Assembly (NCBI GenBank): GCA_023412805.1
Contig: JAEZRM010000024.1
Span: 1 to 64,000, forward strand
From: Pseudomonadota bacterium
GTDB taxonomy: Bacteria; Pseudomonadota; Alphaproteobacteria; Rhizobiales; Hyphomicrobiaceae
DNA: 64,000 nucleotides
Direction: 5' to 3'
Under the pieces are notes generated by a model that worked only from the letters and a program-made list of their open reading frames with translations, had not been told where the DNA came from and ran no database searches. Both the position numbers and the translations under genes were made by a program. Each line of letters opens with the position of its first letter. Positions within the stretch are counted from its first letter, which is position 1. Below are positions 35,495 to 46,230 of the stretch, piece after piece.

Positions 35495-37600
35495 ATGCCC
35501 AAGAAGCTGATCATCGACGGCACCGAGATCGAGGTCGAGGACGGGATCACTCTTCTCCAGGCATGTGAGCAGGCAGGGATCGAGATTCCTCGCTTCTGCT
35601 ATCACGAACGCCTGTCCATTGCCGGCAATTGCCGCATGTGCCTCGTCGAGGTCGCGGGCATGCCGAAGCCGCAGGCGTCGTGCGCGCTCGGCGTCAACGA
35701 TCTGCCGCCGAACCGCGACGGCACGCCCAAGGTCATCAATACCCGCTCGCCCATGGTCAAAAAGGCGCGCGAGGGTGTGATGGAATTCCTTCTGATCAAC
35801 CACCCGCTGGATTGCCCGATCTGCGATCAGGGCGGCGAGTGCGATCTGCAGGATCAGGCCATGGCCTTCGGCAAGGGCGGCACGCGCTATGTCGAGAACA
35901 AGCGCGCCGTCGACGAGAAGTACCTGGGCCCGCTCATCAAAACGATGATGACGCGATGTATTCAGTGTACGCGCTGCGTGCGCTTCATGACCGAGATCGC
36001 GGGGGTAGAGGAACTCGGCGCCATCGGTCGCGGCGAGGACATGGAGATCACGACATACCTCGAGCAGGGGATGATGTCGGAGCTTTCGGCGAACGTCGTC
36101 GACCTCTGTCCCGTCGGCGCGCTGACCCATCGCCCCTGGGCCTTCAATGCGCGGCCCTGGGAGATGCGCAAAACCGAATCGATCGACGTCATGGACGCGC
36201 TGGGGGCAGCCATTCGCGTCGATACGCGCGGGCGAGAGGTCATGCGTATCCTCCCGCGCAACAACGACGCGGTGAACGAGGAGTGGATCTCCGACAAGAC
36301 GCGCCACATCGCTGATGGCCTGCGGACACAGCGCCTTGATCAGCCGTACGTGCGCCGCAATGGCCGCCTTGAGCCCGCGACTTGGGCCGAAGCGCTCGAT
36401 GTCGTGGCGAAGAAGCTCGCAGGCACGGCGCCGGAGCGGATCGGCGCCATCGCCGGTGATCTCTGTGGCGCGGAGGAGATGTTCGCGCTCAAGTCGCTGC
36501 TCGATGCGTGCGGTGTCACCAACATCGACTGTCGTCAGGACGGCGCCAAGCTCGATCCGGCGCTCGGCCGTGCGAGCTATCTCTTCAATTCCACGGTCGA
36601 AGGCATTGAGCAGGCGGACGCGATCCTGCTGATCGGCACGAACCCGCGCCTCGAATCGGCTGTTCTCAACGGGCGCATCCGCAAGCGCTGGCGCCAGGGC
36701 GGTGTCAGCATCGGCCTCGTGGGCGAAGCCGCCGACCTGACCTACGGCGCCGACCATCTCGGGAGTGGGCCGGATACGCTTCTGGAAATCGCCGAGGGTA
36801 AGAATGCCTTCTCGGGCGTGCTTCGTCAGGCGCAGCATCCCCTGGTGATCGTCGGCATGGGCGCCGCGGCGCGTCCGGATGGCGCTGCGGTCCTCTCACT
36901 CGCTGCGCGGATCGCGCGTGAGGCGGGGGCCGGCAAGGATGCGGGCTGGAATGCCTTCAACGTCCTGCACATGGCGGCTGCGCGCGTCGGTGCCTTGGAC
37001 CTAGGTTTCGTGCCCGGTAAGGGCGGACTGGACATCGCCGGCATGATGGTCGCGGCGAATGAAGGCCGCCTCGATGTGCTCTATCTGCTCGGCGCCGACG
37101 AGATCGACATGAACCGCCTCGGCAAGGCGTTCGTGATCTATCAGGGCAGCCACGGTGACGCGGGCGCCCATCGCGCCGATGTCATTCTTCCTGGCGCGGC
37201 CTACACCGAGAAGGACGCCATCTACGTCAATCTCGAAGGGCGCGCGCAGATGACGGCCAAGGCCGCCTTTGCGCCGGGCGACGCCCGCGAGGACTGGACG
37301 ATCCTGCGCCAGCTCTCCGCAGTAATGAGCGCAAAGCTTCCCTTCGACGATGTGCGTCAGCTCCGTGCGCTCATGTTCAAGGCCGCGCCGACGCTGGCGG
37401 CCCTCGATACGGTCAAGCCGGCCGGACCTGCGGGTGTAGATCGCTTGGCTGAGCGTTCGGCGAAGTTCGACGACACACCCTTCGTCGCGCCGATACGCGA
37501 CTTCTACATGACGAACCCGATTGCGCGCGCCTCGACGGTCATGGCGGAGCTCTCGATCATCAAGGCGGGCAGCGGCCGCATACGCGCGGCAGCGGAGTGA
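35495..37600 (+). CDS. nuoG: NADH-quinone oxidoreductase subunit G
   Basis: 701 residues. NuoG carries iron-sulfur clusters of the peripheral arm of complex I and belongs to the molybdopterin oxidoreductase fold. Seen: the [2Fe-2S] cysteines in CYHERLSIAGNCRMC, a cluster motif HPLDCPICDQGGECDLQD, cysteines of the next clusters in RCIQCTRCVRF and DLCPVGAL, then the molybdopterin-fold body without a cofactor site visible. The ATG at 35495 was used; a longer frame adds a leader with no support. It opens the nuoGHIJ-orf-KLMN run. nuoA to nuoF are not upstream, where FAH and old yellow enzyme genes stand. Confidence 0.95.
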   Translation: MPKKLIIDGTEIEVEDGITLLQACEQAGIEIPRFCYHERLSIAGNCRMCLVEVAGMPKPQASCALGVNDLPPNRDGTPKVINTRSPMVKKAREGVMEFLLINHPLDCPICDQGGECDLQDQAMAFGKGGTRYVENKRAVDEKYLGPLIKTMMTRCIQCTRCVRFMTEIAGVEELGAIGRGEDMEITTYLEQGMMSELSANVVDLCPVGALTHRPWAFNARPWEMRKTESIDVMDALGAAIRVDTRGREVMRILPRNNDAVNEEWISDKTRHIADGLRTQRLDQPYVRRNGRLEPATWAEALDVVAKKLAGTAPERIGAIAGDLCGAEEMFALKSLLDACGVTNIDCRQDGAKLDPALGRASYLFNSTVEGIEQADAILLIGTNPRLESAVLNGRIRKRWRQGGVSIGLVGEAADLTYGADHLGSGPDTLLEIAEGKNAFSGVLRQAQHPLVIVGMGAAARPDGAAVLSLAARIAREAGAGKDAGWNAFNVLHMAAARVGALDLGFVPGKGGLDIAGMMVAANEGRLDVLYLLGADEIDMNRLGKAFVIYQGSHGDAGAHRADVILPGAAYTEKDAIYVNLEGRAQMTAKAAFAPGDAREDWTILRQLSAVMSAKLPFDDVRQLRALMFKAAPTLAALDTVKPAGPAGVDRLAERSAKFDDTPFVAPIRDFYMTNPIARASTVMAELSIIKAGSGRIRAAAE

Positions 37601-37615
37601 GGCAGGCCAGCACGC

Positions 37616-38674
37616 ATGTTTCCGACAACCTTTGAAACCTGGTGGGACTCCGCGCTCTGGCTCGCGCTGACGGTTGGCGCGAGCCTGCTGCTGATGGTTT
37701 CGCTGCTGGTCATCATCGCCTTCCTGCTGCTCATGGACCGCAAGGTCTGGGCGGCGGTGCAGCTTCGCCGCGGCCCCAATGTCGTCGGCCCTTTCGGTCT
37801 GCTGCAATCCTTCGCGGATCTCCTGAAGTTCGTGCTGAAGGAGCCGGTCATTCCGGCAGGCGCGGACAAGGGTGTGTTTCTTCTCGCGCCGCTGGTCACG
37901 ACCGTGCTCGCGCTGGCGGCGTGGGCCGTCATTCCGGTCGGCAACGGCATGGTGATCTCCGACCTCAATGTCGGCATTCTCTACCTGTTCGCGATCTCCT
38001 CGCTCGGCGTCTATGGCATCATCATGGGCGGCTGGGCGTCGAACTCGAAGTACCCGTTCCTGGGTTCGCTTCGTTCGGCGGCGCAGATGGTGTCGTACGA
38101 GGTCTCGATCGGCTTCGTGATCATCACGGTGCTGCTGCTCGTCGGCTCGCTCAACATGAGCGCGATCGTGATGTCGCAGTCGACCGGCATCGGCACGAGC
38201 CTCGGGCTGCCGAGTTCGTTCCTCGATTGGAACTGGCTGGTCCTCTTCCCGATGTTCGTCGTGTTCTTCATCTCGGCGCTTGCCGAGACGAACCGGCCCC
38301 CATTCGATCTCCCGGAAGCTGAATCGGAACTCGTCGCCGGCTTCATGGTTGAGTATTCATCGACGCCGTACCTCCTGTTCATGCTCGGCGAGTACGTGGC
38401 GATCGTCACCATGTGCGCGCTGACGACGATCATGTTCCTCGGTGGCTGGCTGCCGCCGTTCGACATCTGGCTGCTGAACTGGATCCCGGGACCGATCTGG
38501 TTCCTGCTCAAGGTCACTTTCGTCTTCTTCATGTTCGCGATGGTGAAGGCCATGGTGCCGCGCTATCGCTATGACCAGCTCATGCGGCTCGGCTGGAAGG
38601 TCTTCCTGCCGCTCTCGCTCGCCATGGTCGTTGCGGTCGCCGCCATCCTCCACTTCGGAGGGCTCGCCCCATGA
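37616..38674 (+). CDS. nuoH: NADH-quinone oxidoreductase subunit H
   Basis: 352 residues, eight or nine membrane segments. NuoH connects the peripheral arm to the membrane arm and lines the quinone site. Typical parts are LLMDRKVWAAVQLRRGPNVV near residue 38, FGLLQSFADLLKFVLKE, and AETNRPPFDLPEAESELVAG with the acidic loop, then RYRYDQLMRLGWKVFLPLSL. 15 bases downstream of nuoG on the same strand. Confidence 0.96.
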   Translation: MFPTTFETWWDSALWLALTVGASLLLMVSLLVIIAFLLLMDRKVWAAVQLRRGPNVVGPFGLLQSFADLLKFVLKEPVIPAGADKGVFLLAPLVTTVLALAAWAVIPVGNGMVISDLNVGILYLFAISSLGVYGIIMGGWASNSKYPFLGSLRSAAQMVSYEVSIGFVIITVLLLVGSLNMSAIVMSQSTGIGTSLGLPSSFLDWNWLVLFPMFVVFFISALAETNRPPFDLPEAESELVAGFMVEYSSTPYLLFMLGEYVAIVTMCALTTIMFLGGWLPPFDIWLLNWIPGPIWFLLKVTFVFFMFAMVKAMVPRYRYDQLMRLGWKVFLPLSLAMVVAVAAILHFGGLAP

Positions 38675-38714
38675 GCATGACGTTCGCGCACACAACTCAT
38701 CAACGAGGCCGCCC

Positions 38715-39203
38715 ATGAGCGTTGCCCAAGGCGTCAAATCGCTTTTCCTGAAGGAGTTTGTCTCGGCGTTCTTCCTCGCCATGCGCTACTTTTTCAAGCC
38801 GAAGACGACGCTAAACTATCCCTTCGAGAAGGGACCGCTGAGTCCGCGCTTCCGCGGTGAGCACGCGCTGCGCCGCTATCCCAACGGCGAGGAACGCTGC
38901 ATTGCCTGTAAGCTCTGCGAGGCCATCTGCCCGGCGCAGGCGATCACCATCGAGGCTGGCCCGCGCCGCAATGACGGCACGCGGCGCACGATCCGCTACG
39001 ATATCGACATGGTGAAGTGCATCTACTGCGGTCTGTGCCAGGAGGCCTGCCCCGTGGATGCCATCGTCGAGGGGCCGAACTTCGAGTTCGCGACCGAGAC
39101 GCGCGAGGAACTCTACTACGACAAGGCGCGCCTGCTCGCGAACGGCGATCGCTGGGAGCGCGAGATCGCGAAGAACATCGCGCTCGACGCGCGCTATCGC
39201 TGA
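38715..39203 (+). CDS. nuoI: NADH-quinone oxidoreductase subunit I
   Basis: 162 residues from the ATG at 38715 with GAGG seven bases ahead. Two [4Fe-4S] ferredoxin motifs, CIACKLCEAICP (about 61-72) and CIYCGLCQEACP (about 100-111), which hold clusters N6a and N6b passing electrons to N2. The N-terminal amphipathic helix (FVSAFFLAMRYFFKPKTTLN) and RGEHALRRYPNGEERC are standard. An earlier in-frame start would overlap nuoH and was not used. Confidence 0.96.
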   Translation: MSVAQGVKSLFLKEFVSAFFLAMRYFFKPKTTLNYPFEKGPLSPRFRGEHALRRYPNGEERCIACKLCEAICPAQAITIEAGPRRNDGTRRTIRYDIDMVKCIYCGLCQEACPVDAIVEGPNFEFATETREELYYDKARLLANGDRWEREIAKNIALDARYR

Positions 39204-39246
39204 CGGACGATGGGCGAGGGGATGATCGAGGGATGAGGACCGGCGG

Positions 39247-39891
39247 ATGGGCTTGACGGCACTCTTCTTCTACCTGTTCGCCGCCGTGACGGTGATGTCG
39301 GGGCTGCTGGTGATCGTCGCCCGCAATCCCGTGCACGCGGTGCTGTGGCTCATTCTCGCCTTCTTCAATGCAGCGGGCCTTTTCGTGCTGCTCGGGGCCG
39401 AGTTCCTCGCAATGATCCTCGTCGTCGTCTACGTCGGCGCGGTGGCGGTGCTCTTCCTCTTCGTCGTCATGATGCTCGACGTTGATTTTGCCTCGCTGCG
39501 CGCGGGCTTCATCCGGCACGCTTCGGTCGGCGCGCTCGTCGGTCTCGTGCTGCTCGTCGAACTCATCATGGTGCTGACCTCCCGCCTGATCGGTGGCGCG
39601 AGCATCGTCGCCACCAAGGCGGCGCAGGCACCGCAGGCCGTTTCGAACCTGACGAATACCGAAGCCATCGGGCGGCTGCTCTATACGCAGTACGTGTACT
39701 TCTTCCAGGCGGCGGGCCTCATTCTGCTGGTCGCCATGATCGGTGCGATCGTACTGACGCTGCGCCACAAGGAGGGCGTGCGCCGCCAGTCGATCTCGGC
39801 GCAGAACGCCCGCACGCCCGCCATGGCTGTCGAGGTCGTGAAGCTCGCGCCTGGTCAGGTGATCGTGCCGAGCGGGGAGCGGCGCGGATGA
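39247..39891 (+). CDS. nuoJ: NADH-quinone oxidoreductase subunit J
   Basis: 214 residues, five membrane segments. NuoJ (ND6) helps couple quinone chemistry to proton movement. Seen: ARNPVHAVLWLILAFFNAAG and LGAEFLAMILVVVYVGAVAV near residues 50-77, the pi-bulge helix region of this subunit. The C-terminal tail is longer than the minimal subunit. The stop overlaps the start of the next small ORF by four bases. Confidence 0.95.
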   Translation: MGLTALFFYLFAAVTVMSGLLVIVARNPVHAVLWLILAFFNAAGLFVLLGAEFLAMILVVVYVGAVAVLFLFVVMMLDVDFASLRAGFIRHASVGALVGLVLLVELIMVLTSRLIGGASIVATKAAQAPQAVSNLTNTEAIGRLLYTQYVYFFQAAGLILLVAMIGAIVLTLRHKEGVRRQSISAQNARTPAMAVEVVKLAPGQVIVPSGERRG

Positions 39892-40121
39892 AGAACGGGC
39901 ACGACCATCAGGACGAAAGCTCGAATGTCGTCTCGCTGGCGGGGGTCCGCAAGGAGGCCAAGGCTGTGGCGCGGGCAAGTACGGCGCGCACTGACCGCGG
40001 TGAGCGACGCACGACGATGGGGCAGTGGGTGACGAGTGCATTCCTCGTAGCGCTCGCGATCGGCGGTGTGTTCGCGCTCGCGGTGCCGCTGTTGCGCGCA
40101 GCCGGACTTGTGGGGGATTGA
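39888..40121 (+). CDS. Small single-pass membrane protein inside the nuo operon
   Basis: 77 residues. The start ATGA overlaps the nuoJ stop by four bases, so translation is coupled; nuoK follows eight bases later. The N-terminal half is hydrophilic and rich in Lys, Arg and Ala; one membrane segment (about residues 45-70, VTSAFLVALAIGGVFALAVP) ends the protein. I do not recognise a family. Unidentified ORFs occur in alphaproteobacterial nuo operons (Paracoccus URFs), but in the order I remember none sits between J and K. It may be an assembly factor or an accessory subunit (inference). Confidence 0.7.
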   Translation: MKNGHDHQDESSNVVSLAGVRKEAKAVARASTARTDRGERRTTMGQWVTSAFLVALAIGGVFALAVPLLRAAGLVGD

Positions 40122-40129
40122 GAGGCACC

Positions 40130-40438
40130 ATGGAGATCGGGCTCGGACATTATCTGGCGGTTGCGGCGTGCATCTTCACGCTCGGCATTTTCGGCATCTT
40201 CCTCAACCGCAAGAACGTCATCGTCATTCTGATGTCCGTCGAGCTCATGCTGCTCGCCGTGAACATCAACCTCGTCGCCTTCTCGAGCTTCCTCGGCAAT
40301 CTCACCGGCCAGGTGTTCGCGCTGTTCGTGCTGACGGTCGCTGCTGCCGAGGCCGCGATCGGTCTCGCGATCGTCGTCGTGTATTTCCGCAACCGCGGCA
40401 CCATCGCGGTCGAAGACATCAACCTGATGAAGGGGTAG
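40130..40438 (+). CDS. nuoK: NADH-quinone oxidoreductase subunit K
   Basis: 102 residues from the ATG at 40130, three membrane segments. NuoK (ND4L) carries essential glutamates in the second and third helices: the first in LMSVELMLLAVNINLVAFSS, the next in AAAEAAIGLAIVVVYFRNRG. Standard length and ending (VEDINLMKG). It starts eight bases after the small ORF; a GGCGCC-TTGC-GGCGCC hairpin (40446-40461) separates it from nuoL. Confidence 0.96.
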   Translation: MEIGLGHYLAVAACIFTLGIFGIFLNRKNVIVILMSVELMLLAVNINLVAFSSFLGNLTGQVFALFVLTVAAAEAAIGLAIVVVYFRNRGTIAVEDINLMKG

Positions 40439-40445
40439 GGCGCGT

Positions 40446-40461
40446 GGCGCCTTGCGGCGCC
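40446..40461. other. Hairpin between nuoK and nuoL
   Basis: GGCGCC (40446-40451), loop TTGC, GGCGCC (40456-40461). It could tune transcript stability or processing within the operon. Confidence 0.4.
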
Positions 40462-40480
40462 GCGCCTTCGGGACAAACGC

Positions 40481-42426
<1,946 letters not shown>

Positions 42427-42430
<4 letters not shown>

Positions 42431-43962
42431 ACCTCGTCGGCAACAGCCTGCTCTCCGTCGTTACGTTCCTGCCGGCGGTCGTCGCGATCTTCATGTGCTT
42501 CCTCAATTCGGAGGCCAAGCAGAACGCGCGCTGGATCGCCCTTTGGACGACGCTCTTCACGTTCGCCCTCTCGCTGCTCATCTGGATCAACTTCGACCCG
42601 AACAATCCGGACTTCCAGTTCGTCGAGGAGCGTGCGTGGCTCGGGCCCATCAAGTACAAGATGGGTGTCGACGGCATTTCCATGCTGTTCGTCGTGCTGA
42701 CGGCTTTCCTCATGCCGCTCTGCATTCTGGCGAGCTGGGAATCCATCGAGGATCGCGTCAAGGAGTACATGATCGCGTTCCTGGTGCTCGAGACGCTCAT
42801 GATCGGCGTCTTCTGCGCGCTCGACCTCGTGCTCTTCTATGTCTTCTTCGAAGCCGGCCTCATTCCGATGTTCATCATCATCGGCGTTTGGGGCGGTGGA
42901 CGGCGCGTGTACGCGAGCTTCAAGTTCTTCCTCTATACGCTCCTCGGCTCCGTGCTCATGCTGCTCGCCATGCTGGCCATGTACTGGCAGGCCGGCACGA
43001 CCGACATACCGACGCTGCTGAGGACGGACTTCCCGGTCGGCATGCAGTGGTGGCTGTGGCTCGCCTTCTTCGCCTCCTTCGCCGTGAAGATGCCCATGTG
43101 GCCCGTGCACACGTGGCTGCCTGACGCCCACGTCGAGGCGCCGACCGCAGGTTCGGTCATCCTCGCGGGCATCCTGCTGAAGATGGGCGGCTACGGCTTC
43201 CTGCGCTTCTCGCTGCCGATGTTCCCCGTGGCCTCGGCGGACTTTGCGCCGCTCGTGTTCGTGCTGTCGGTCGTGGCCATCGTCTACACCTCGCTTGTCG
43301 CGCTCGCGCAGGAGGATGTGAAGAAGCTGATCGCCTATTCGTCCGTCGCCCACATGGGTTTCGTCACCATGGGCATCTTCACGTTCTCGCAGCAGGGCCT
43401 CGACGGCGCGATCTTCCAGATGCTCTCGCACGGCTTCATATCGGCCGCGCTCTTCCTCTGTGTCGGCGTCGTCTATGACCGCATTCACACGCGCGAGATC
43501 GCGGCGTACGGCGGCCTCGTCAACCGAATGCCGATCTACGCGTTCTGCTTCATGATCTTTACTATGGCGAACGTCGGATTGCCCGGCACCTCGGGCTTCG
43601 TCGGCGAGTTCCTGACGCTGCTGGCGGCCTTCAAGGCCAACACGTGGGTTGCGTTCTTCGCGACGACCGGCGTCATTCTCTCGGCCGCCTATGCGCTCTA
43701 CCTCTACCGGCGCATGATCTATGGCGTGCTCGAGAAGCCGAAGCTCAAGGCCATCGCCGACATGACGCCGCGCGAAATCGTCGTGATGGCACCGCTCGTG
43801 ATCCTTACTATCCTGTTCGGCTTCTATCCGGCGCCGATCCTCGACGTCACGGCAAAGTCCGTCAACCGGCTGGTCGAGCGCCATGACGCGGCCGTCAAGA
43901 AAGCGCGTGCGGACAGCGCGACGCGCGTGGTCATCAGCCCTACAGCGGCGCCGACGCGCTGA
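42427..43962 (+). CDS. nuoM: NADH-quinone oxidoreductase subunit M
   Basis: 511 residues, about 14 membrane segments, an antiporter-like proton pump subunit. Marks: VDGISMLFVVLTAFLMPLCI, FYVFFEAGLIPMFIIIGVWG, HTWLPDAHVEAPTAGSVILA and QEDVKKLIAYSSVAHMGFVT. The ATG at 42427 overlaps the nuoL stop and replaces a longer frame that would run into nuoL. Confidence 0.97.
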
Positions 43963-43990
43963 GCATACCTGAGAAAGGCTCGCTGTTCAG

Positions 43991-45439
43991 ATGTCCGCCC
44001 TCGCCGTCTACGCCCCGATGCTCCCGGAGCTGATCCTCGCGATCGGCGCCATGGCACTGCTCATGTTCGGTGTCTTCCGGCCTGAAACGCAGGACGAAGC
44101 CAGCCGCGTCATGTGGCTCGCCGTCGCCGTGCTGCTGGCTGCGGGTTTTGCCGTGCTGCAGGGTGAGGGCACCGTGCGGCTCTTCGATGGCGCGTTCATC
44201 GTCGATCCGTTTGCGCGGTTCATGAAGATCGTCGTGCTCATCGGCGCGGCCGGTGCGCTGGTGCTCTCTTTCGACGAGATGGCCGAGCGCAAGTCGCTCA
44301 AGTTCGAGTACCCCGTGCTCGTTCTACTGTCGGCGACCGGCATGATGATGATGGTCTCGGCAAACGACCTCATCTCGCTCTATCTCGGCCTCGAGCTGCA
44401 GAGCCTCGCGCTCTATGTCGTGGCGGCCTTCCGGCGCGACTCGACGCGCTCGAGCGAGGCAGGCCTCAAGTACTTCGTGCTCGGTGCACTCTCCTCGGGC
44501 ATGCTGCTCTACGGTGCTTCTCTGCTCTACGGCTTTGCGGGCAGCACCAGCTTCGAGGCCATTGCGGCGGCTGCGCGCGCCGAGGGTGCGGGCCGCGATC
44601 TCCTGCTGATCTTCGGCCTCGTCTTCCTGCTCGTCGGTGTGGCCTTCAAGATCTCGGCCGTGCCCTTCCACATGTGGACGCCCGATGTGTACGAGGGCGC
44701 GCCGACGCCGGTGACGGCATTCTTCGCCTCGGCGCCCAAGGTCGCGGCCATGGCGCTCTTCATTCGCGTCGTCGTGTCGGTGTTCGCAGGCATCCAGCCG
44801 CAGTGGCAGCAGATCGTCGTCTTCCTTGCCATTGCTTCCATGCTGCTCGGTGCTTTTGCCGCCATACGCCAGACGAACATCAAGCGCCTGATGGCGTATT
44901 CCTCGATCGCGAACATGGGCTATGCGCTCGTCGGTCTCGCAGCCGGCACTGTCGAGGGCGTGCAGGGCGTGCTCATCTACATGGCGATCTATGTCGTCAT
45001 GACGCTCGGTGCCTTCGCCGTCATCCTCGCCATGCGCCGTGACGGGGCGGCCATCGAGGACATCAGTGAGCTTGCCGGTCTCTCCAAGACGAACCTGCCG
45101 ATGGCCTTTGCCATGGCCATGTTCATGTTCTCGCTTGCCGGCATTCCGCCGCTCGCGGGCTTTTTCGCAAAGCTCTATGTGTTCATGGCGGCGATCAAGG
45201 CAGAGCTCTACACGCTTGCCGTGATCGGCGTGCTCGCGAGCGTCGTCGGCGCCTACTACTACCTGCGCATCGTGAAGCTCATGTTCTTCGATGATGCGCG
45301 CGCGCCGTTCGAGCCGACGCTCGGTAAAGAGCGGGCCGTGCAGTGGATCGCCATGGTGCTCGTCATCGGGTTCGTCCTGCCCATCATCTCATCGCCTCTC
45401 GTAGAGGCGGCCGCCGCAGCAGCGCGCACGCTTTTCTAG
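43991..45439 (+). CDS. nuoN: NADH-quinone oxidoreductase subunit N
   Basis: 482 residues, about 14 membrane segments; the third antiporter-like subunit. Seen: LISLYLGLELQSLALYVVAA, SSEAGLKYFVLGALSSGMLL, FHMWTPDVYEGAPTPVTAFF and QTNIKRLMAYSSIANMGYAL. It ends the complex I series; birA follows eight bases later, the usual alphaproteobacterial order. Confidence 0.97.
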   Translation: MSALAVYAPMLPELILAIGAMALLMFGVFRPETQDEASRVMWLAVAVLLAAGFAVLQGEGTVRLFDGAFIVDPFARFMKIVVLIGAAGALVLSFDEMAERKSLKFEYPVLVLLSATGMMMMVSANDLISLYLGLELQSLALYVVAAFRRDSTRSSEAGLKYFVLGALSSGMLLYGASLLYGFAGSTSFEAIAAAARAEGAGRDLLLIFGLVFLLVGVAFKISAVPFHMWTPDVYEGAPTPVTAFFASAPKVAAMALFIRVVVSVFAGIQPQWQQIVVFLAIASMLLGAFAAIRQTNIKRLMAYSSIANMGYALVGLAAGTVEGVQGVLIYMAIYVVMTLGAFAVILAMRRDGAAIEDISELAGLSKTNLPMAFAMAMFMFSLAGIPPLAGFFAKLYVFMAAIKAELYTLAVIGVLASVVGAYYYLRIVKLMFFDDARAPFEPTLGKERAVQWIAMVLVIGFVLPIISSPLVEAAAAAARTLF

Positions 45440-45447
45440 GAGTGCGG

Positions 45448-46221
45448 ATGCCGGATCGGCCTTCATCGTATGTCGTGCCGCCGGTTGAGCTCCTTGACGA
45501 GGTCGGCTCCACGAACGACGAGGCCCAGCGGCGCGCAGCACATGGGGAGCGCGGCCCCATCTGGATCGCGACGCGGCGCCAGACGGCGGGCAAGGGCCGC
45601 TCGGGCCGCGCCTGGGTCGAAGCGAGCGAGGGCAATGTCGCTGCAACGCTGTTGTTTGCGCCGGGCTGTGCGCTGGCAAAGTTGCCGGAACTGTCGCTTG
45701 TGGCAGGTGTCGCCGCCTACGATGCCGTTGCAGAGTGCCTCGGCGCGCAGCGTTCGGGCTGCGTGGAACTGAAATGGCCGAACGACGTATTGATCGATGG
45801 TGCCAAGGTATCCGGCATCCTCATCGAGTCCGGCAACTACAACGCGGAGACTCTCTCCCTGATCGGTATCGGCATCAATGTAACGAGCGCGCCGCCAGTT
45901 TCGGACCGTGCCGTCACCCATCTCGTCGCACACGCCTATACGGGCGATGCGCGCGCGGTACTCGATGCGCTCGTCGCAAGCATGGCGCACTGGCTGTCCA
46001 TCTGGTCGGCGGGCACTGGCTTCAGTGCCATTCGCGCGGCTTGGGCCGAGCGCGCCATACCGATCGGTCGCACGCTTGAGATCAAGACACAGGAGGGACC
46101 GGTGACCGGCGCTTTCGCGGGCCTCGACCATGATGGCGCGCTGTTGATCGATCTGCCGATCGCGGGGCGCCGCCGTTTCACGTTCGGCGATGTCGCCGTG
46201 CTGCCGTCACGGCAGTCCTGA
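45448..46221 (+). CDS. birA: Biotin-[acetyl-CoA-carboxylase] ligase
   Basis: 257 residues from an ATG with AGGAG directly in front. Catalyses biotinyl-AMP formation and transfer to the carrier lysine of carboxylases such as the partner of PccB. Seen: LDEVGSTNDEAQRRA, ATRRQTAGKGRSGRAWVEAS (biotin and ATP loop), CVELKWPNDVLIDGAKVSGI, and a C-terminal SH3-like domain. There is no N-terminal DNA-binding domain, so it is a group I ligase and not the biotin repressor type. Confidence 0.94.
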   Translation: MPDRPSSYVVPPVELLDEVGSTNDEAQRRAAHGERGPIWIATRRQTAGKGRSGRAWVEASEGNVAATLLFAPGCALAKLPELSLVAGVAAYDAVAECLGAQRSGCVELKWPNDVLIDGAKVSGILIESGNYNAETLSLIGIGINVTSAPPVSDRAVTHLVAHAYTGDARAVLDALVASMAHWLSIWSAGTGFSAIRAAWAERAIPIGRTLEIKTQEGPVTGAFAGLDHDGALLIDLPIAGRRRFTFGDVAVLPSRQS

Positions 46222-46230
46222 GGACGCACC

